From the NCBI GenBank assembly GCA_900320765.1, contig ONTN01000082.1, positions 1 to 6,314 on the forward strand: a stretch of DNA of 6,314 bases. The letters are read 5' to 3'. The position numbers and the translations under genes are program-made. Positions 5,221-6,314 of this stretch are shown here, one piece after another (the first letter of the stretch is position 1; each line of letters starts with the position of its first letter). This DNA is from an uncultured Eubacteriales bacterium. Lineage in GTDB: Bacteria; Bacillota; Clostridia; Oscillospirales; Oscillospiraceae. Below the pieces are notes generated by a model that searched no databases, was not told where the DNA came from, and was given only the letters and a program-made list of their open reading frames with translations.

Positions 5221-6314
5221 TCACATAGCGAGAGTACCGCTCTCACCCTCAATAAGAAGCATTACTGCCTGCTCCGCGCCTGTTTCCGCGTTTATATAAA
5301 TAAGGCAGAGATTTCCGTCTTTATCCTCGCACTTCAGCTCGTGGCAGTAGACCTCGCGCTTTCCCTCAGTTGGGAAATAGGCCATACTGTGAGCGACGAC
5401 CGTGAGCTCGGGCGGTATCCTGCTCTCCGCCTCCTCATCGCTAATGACCGTCTCCGGCGGAGTCCTTTCCGAGTGATATGATATATAGCCCTTTCCCTCA
5501 TAGCTTACTATCTCTCCGTTATCGAGAGCAACTTCGATTTTTATTAGATCTGGATAACACTTTATCCCGCCCTTGGAGTATGCAAGCGTTACGGAGAGTT
5601 TATTATCCAAAGCTTGCCAGCCGACGGCCTCCATATCGCTTATCCCGCGCTCCTTAAGAAATTCCTCCGCAAGACGAGTGGCGTCCTCGGCAGAGACGCG
5701 GGCTGATTCGCAGAGCCGTGAGTTTTGATAGTAAATAACGAGGCCGCCGTTTTTCGTGATCTCAAGCGTCATCGGACCGCGGCGCGTGGACGCGGAGACA
5801 ACGTAAACCGGGATGCCGCTCTCCCTCGTCCCCTCGGAGTGAAAAACGCTCTCTTGAAGTCCGGTAAATTTCGAGGCGGCTTTAAGCGCTTCCGCCTCGC
5901 TAACGGGGGCTGAATCCTCAAGCATTAGAGGCTTTAGCCCGGAAATGTGCTCGGAGAGAGCCCCATCGTAGTTTAACTCAGGCAGCTCGGGAAACTCAGC
6001 CTCCAGCTTCTTAAAGCTCGAGGCGAAGCTTGGCGACGAGAGGCTTTCGTCAAGCGCGTCGAGAGCGTCGCGCGAAAAATCCAGAGATTCCGGCGTGAAC
6101 TCGCCGGAAATAAGGTAGGCGTTCAGCTTAGTAAATTCCTCCTCAAGCGTTCTCGCGCATCTTGCGAGCGAAGCCACGTTTTCGCGCTCGCTGCCAGAAT
6201 AGCTGTTGCCCGAGGCTGCCGAACGAACGAGAAATGCGGAATAATCGCCTGCTCTTGATAGAAATGAGGAAGTCTTTTCAAGCTCCATATCGGAGTATGG
6301 AAGCGCCCCGAGTG
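5221..6314 (-). CDS. ypeB: Spore germination protein YpeB (N-terminus outside window)
   Basis: YpeB is the spore-envelope partner of the cortex-lytic enzyme SleB, needed for SleB stability and for controlled cortex breakdown during germination. The visible 363 residues end at TGA (5223-5221). The reading frame stays open past the internal ATG at 6288 to the window edge, encoding LGALPYSD before it. That stretch reads as family sequence, so the true start lies off the right edge. YpeB is usually about 450 aa, so the N-terminal membrane segment is missing. Counting from the internal Met, a helical N-terminal region contains GDYSAFL (14-20) and NYDGALSEHI (106-115). PepSY-like repeats follow at about 129-195, 198-270 and 281-345, with the conserved YINAETGAEQ (331-340) and the terminal GTLAM. 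In spore formers the usual order is sleB-ypeB, so sleB is expected just beyond the right edge. It is convergent with the kinase gene, with 3 bp between stop codons and no clear terminator. Its presence implies a sporulating host. Confidence 0.9.
   Translation of the reverse strand, partial: LGALPYSDMELEKTSSFLSRAGDYSAFLVRSAASGNSYSGSERENVASLARCARTLEEEFTKLNAYLISGEFTPESLDFSRDALDALDESLSSPSFASSFKKLEAEFPELPELNYDGALSEHISGLKPLMLEDSAPVSEAEALKAASKFTGLQESVFHSEGTRESGIPVYVVSASTRRGPMTLEITKNGGLVIYYQNSRLCESARVSAEDATRLAEEFLKERGISDMEAVGWQALDNKLSVTLAYSKGGIKCYPDLIKIEVALDNGEIVSYEGKGYISYHSERTPPETVISDEEAESRIPPELTVVAHSMAYFPTEGKREVYCHELKCEDKDGNLCLIYINAETGAEQAVMLLIEGESGTLAM

Noticed and set aside
6286..6288. ATG at 6288 as the ypeB start
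   Set aside because: The frame is open upstream to the window edge and encodes family-like sequence (ALPYSD). The protein would lack its N-terminal membrane segment, so this Met is internal.

Overview
The window looks like chromosomal housekeeping DNA from an endospore-forming, moderately GC-rich Firmicute, most likely an Oscillospirales-type member of the Clostridia. That assignment is inferred from a YpeB spore-germination protein, Gram-positive-style AGGAG ribosome binding sites, two strong intrinsic terminators, and the style of the FtsK and shikimate kinase-like proteins. No mobile element, CRISPR array, tRNA or rRNA was seen.

Layout on the + strand. The window opens in the last 64 codons of tuf (EF-Tu), closed by a strong intrinsic terminator (211-243). 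A 167-bp AT-rich gap with a candidate promoter leads to uppP (undecaprenyl-diphosphate phosphatase, 370-1204). As given, uppP is broken by a frameshift near 600-640: the first part reads in one frame and the rest in the next. Repairing one base gives a normal-length protein of about 277 aa. ftsK/spoIIIE (1218-4019) follows after 13 nt, with its ribosome binding site overlapping the uppP stop codon. An intrinsic-terminator-like hairpin (4022-4050) closes ftsK. Its U-tract directly abuts the ribosome binding site of a TRIC/UPF0126 membrane protein gene (4062-4724), which overlaps by 14 nt a shikimate kinase-like gene (4711-5217).

On the - strand, a gene convergent with these (5221 to beyond 6314) encodes the C-terminal three quarters or so of YpeB. 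Only 3 bp separate its stop codon from that of the kinase gene.

Functionally, uppP (lipid-carrier recycling for wall synthesis) and ftsK (DNA translocation at the division or sporulation septum) form an envelope/division pair. The TRIC-kinase pair is a translationally coupled unit of uncertain role. YpeB belongs to the spore cortex-lysis system, and its usual partner sleB would lie off the right edge.

The points most worth a second look are the uppP frameshift at a short purine repeat, the kinase-like protein that has lost canonical shikimate-contacting residues, and the hairpin wedged between ftsK and the next ribosome binding site. I found no convincing undescribed system; the region is largely ordinary.
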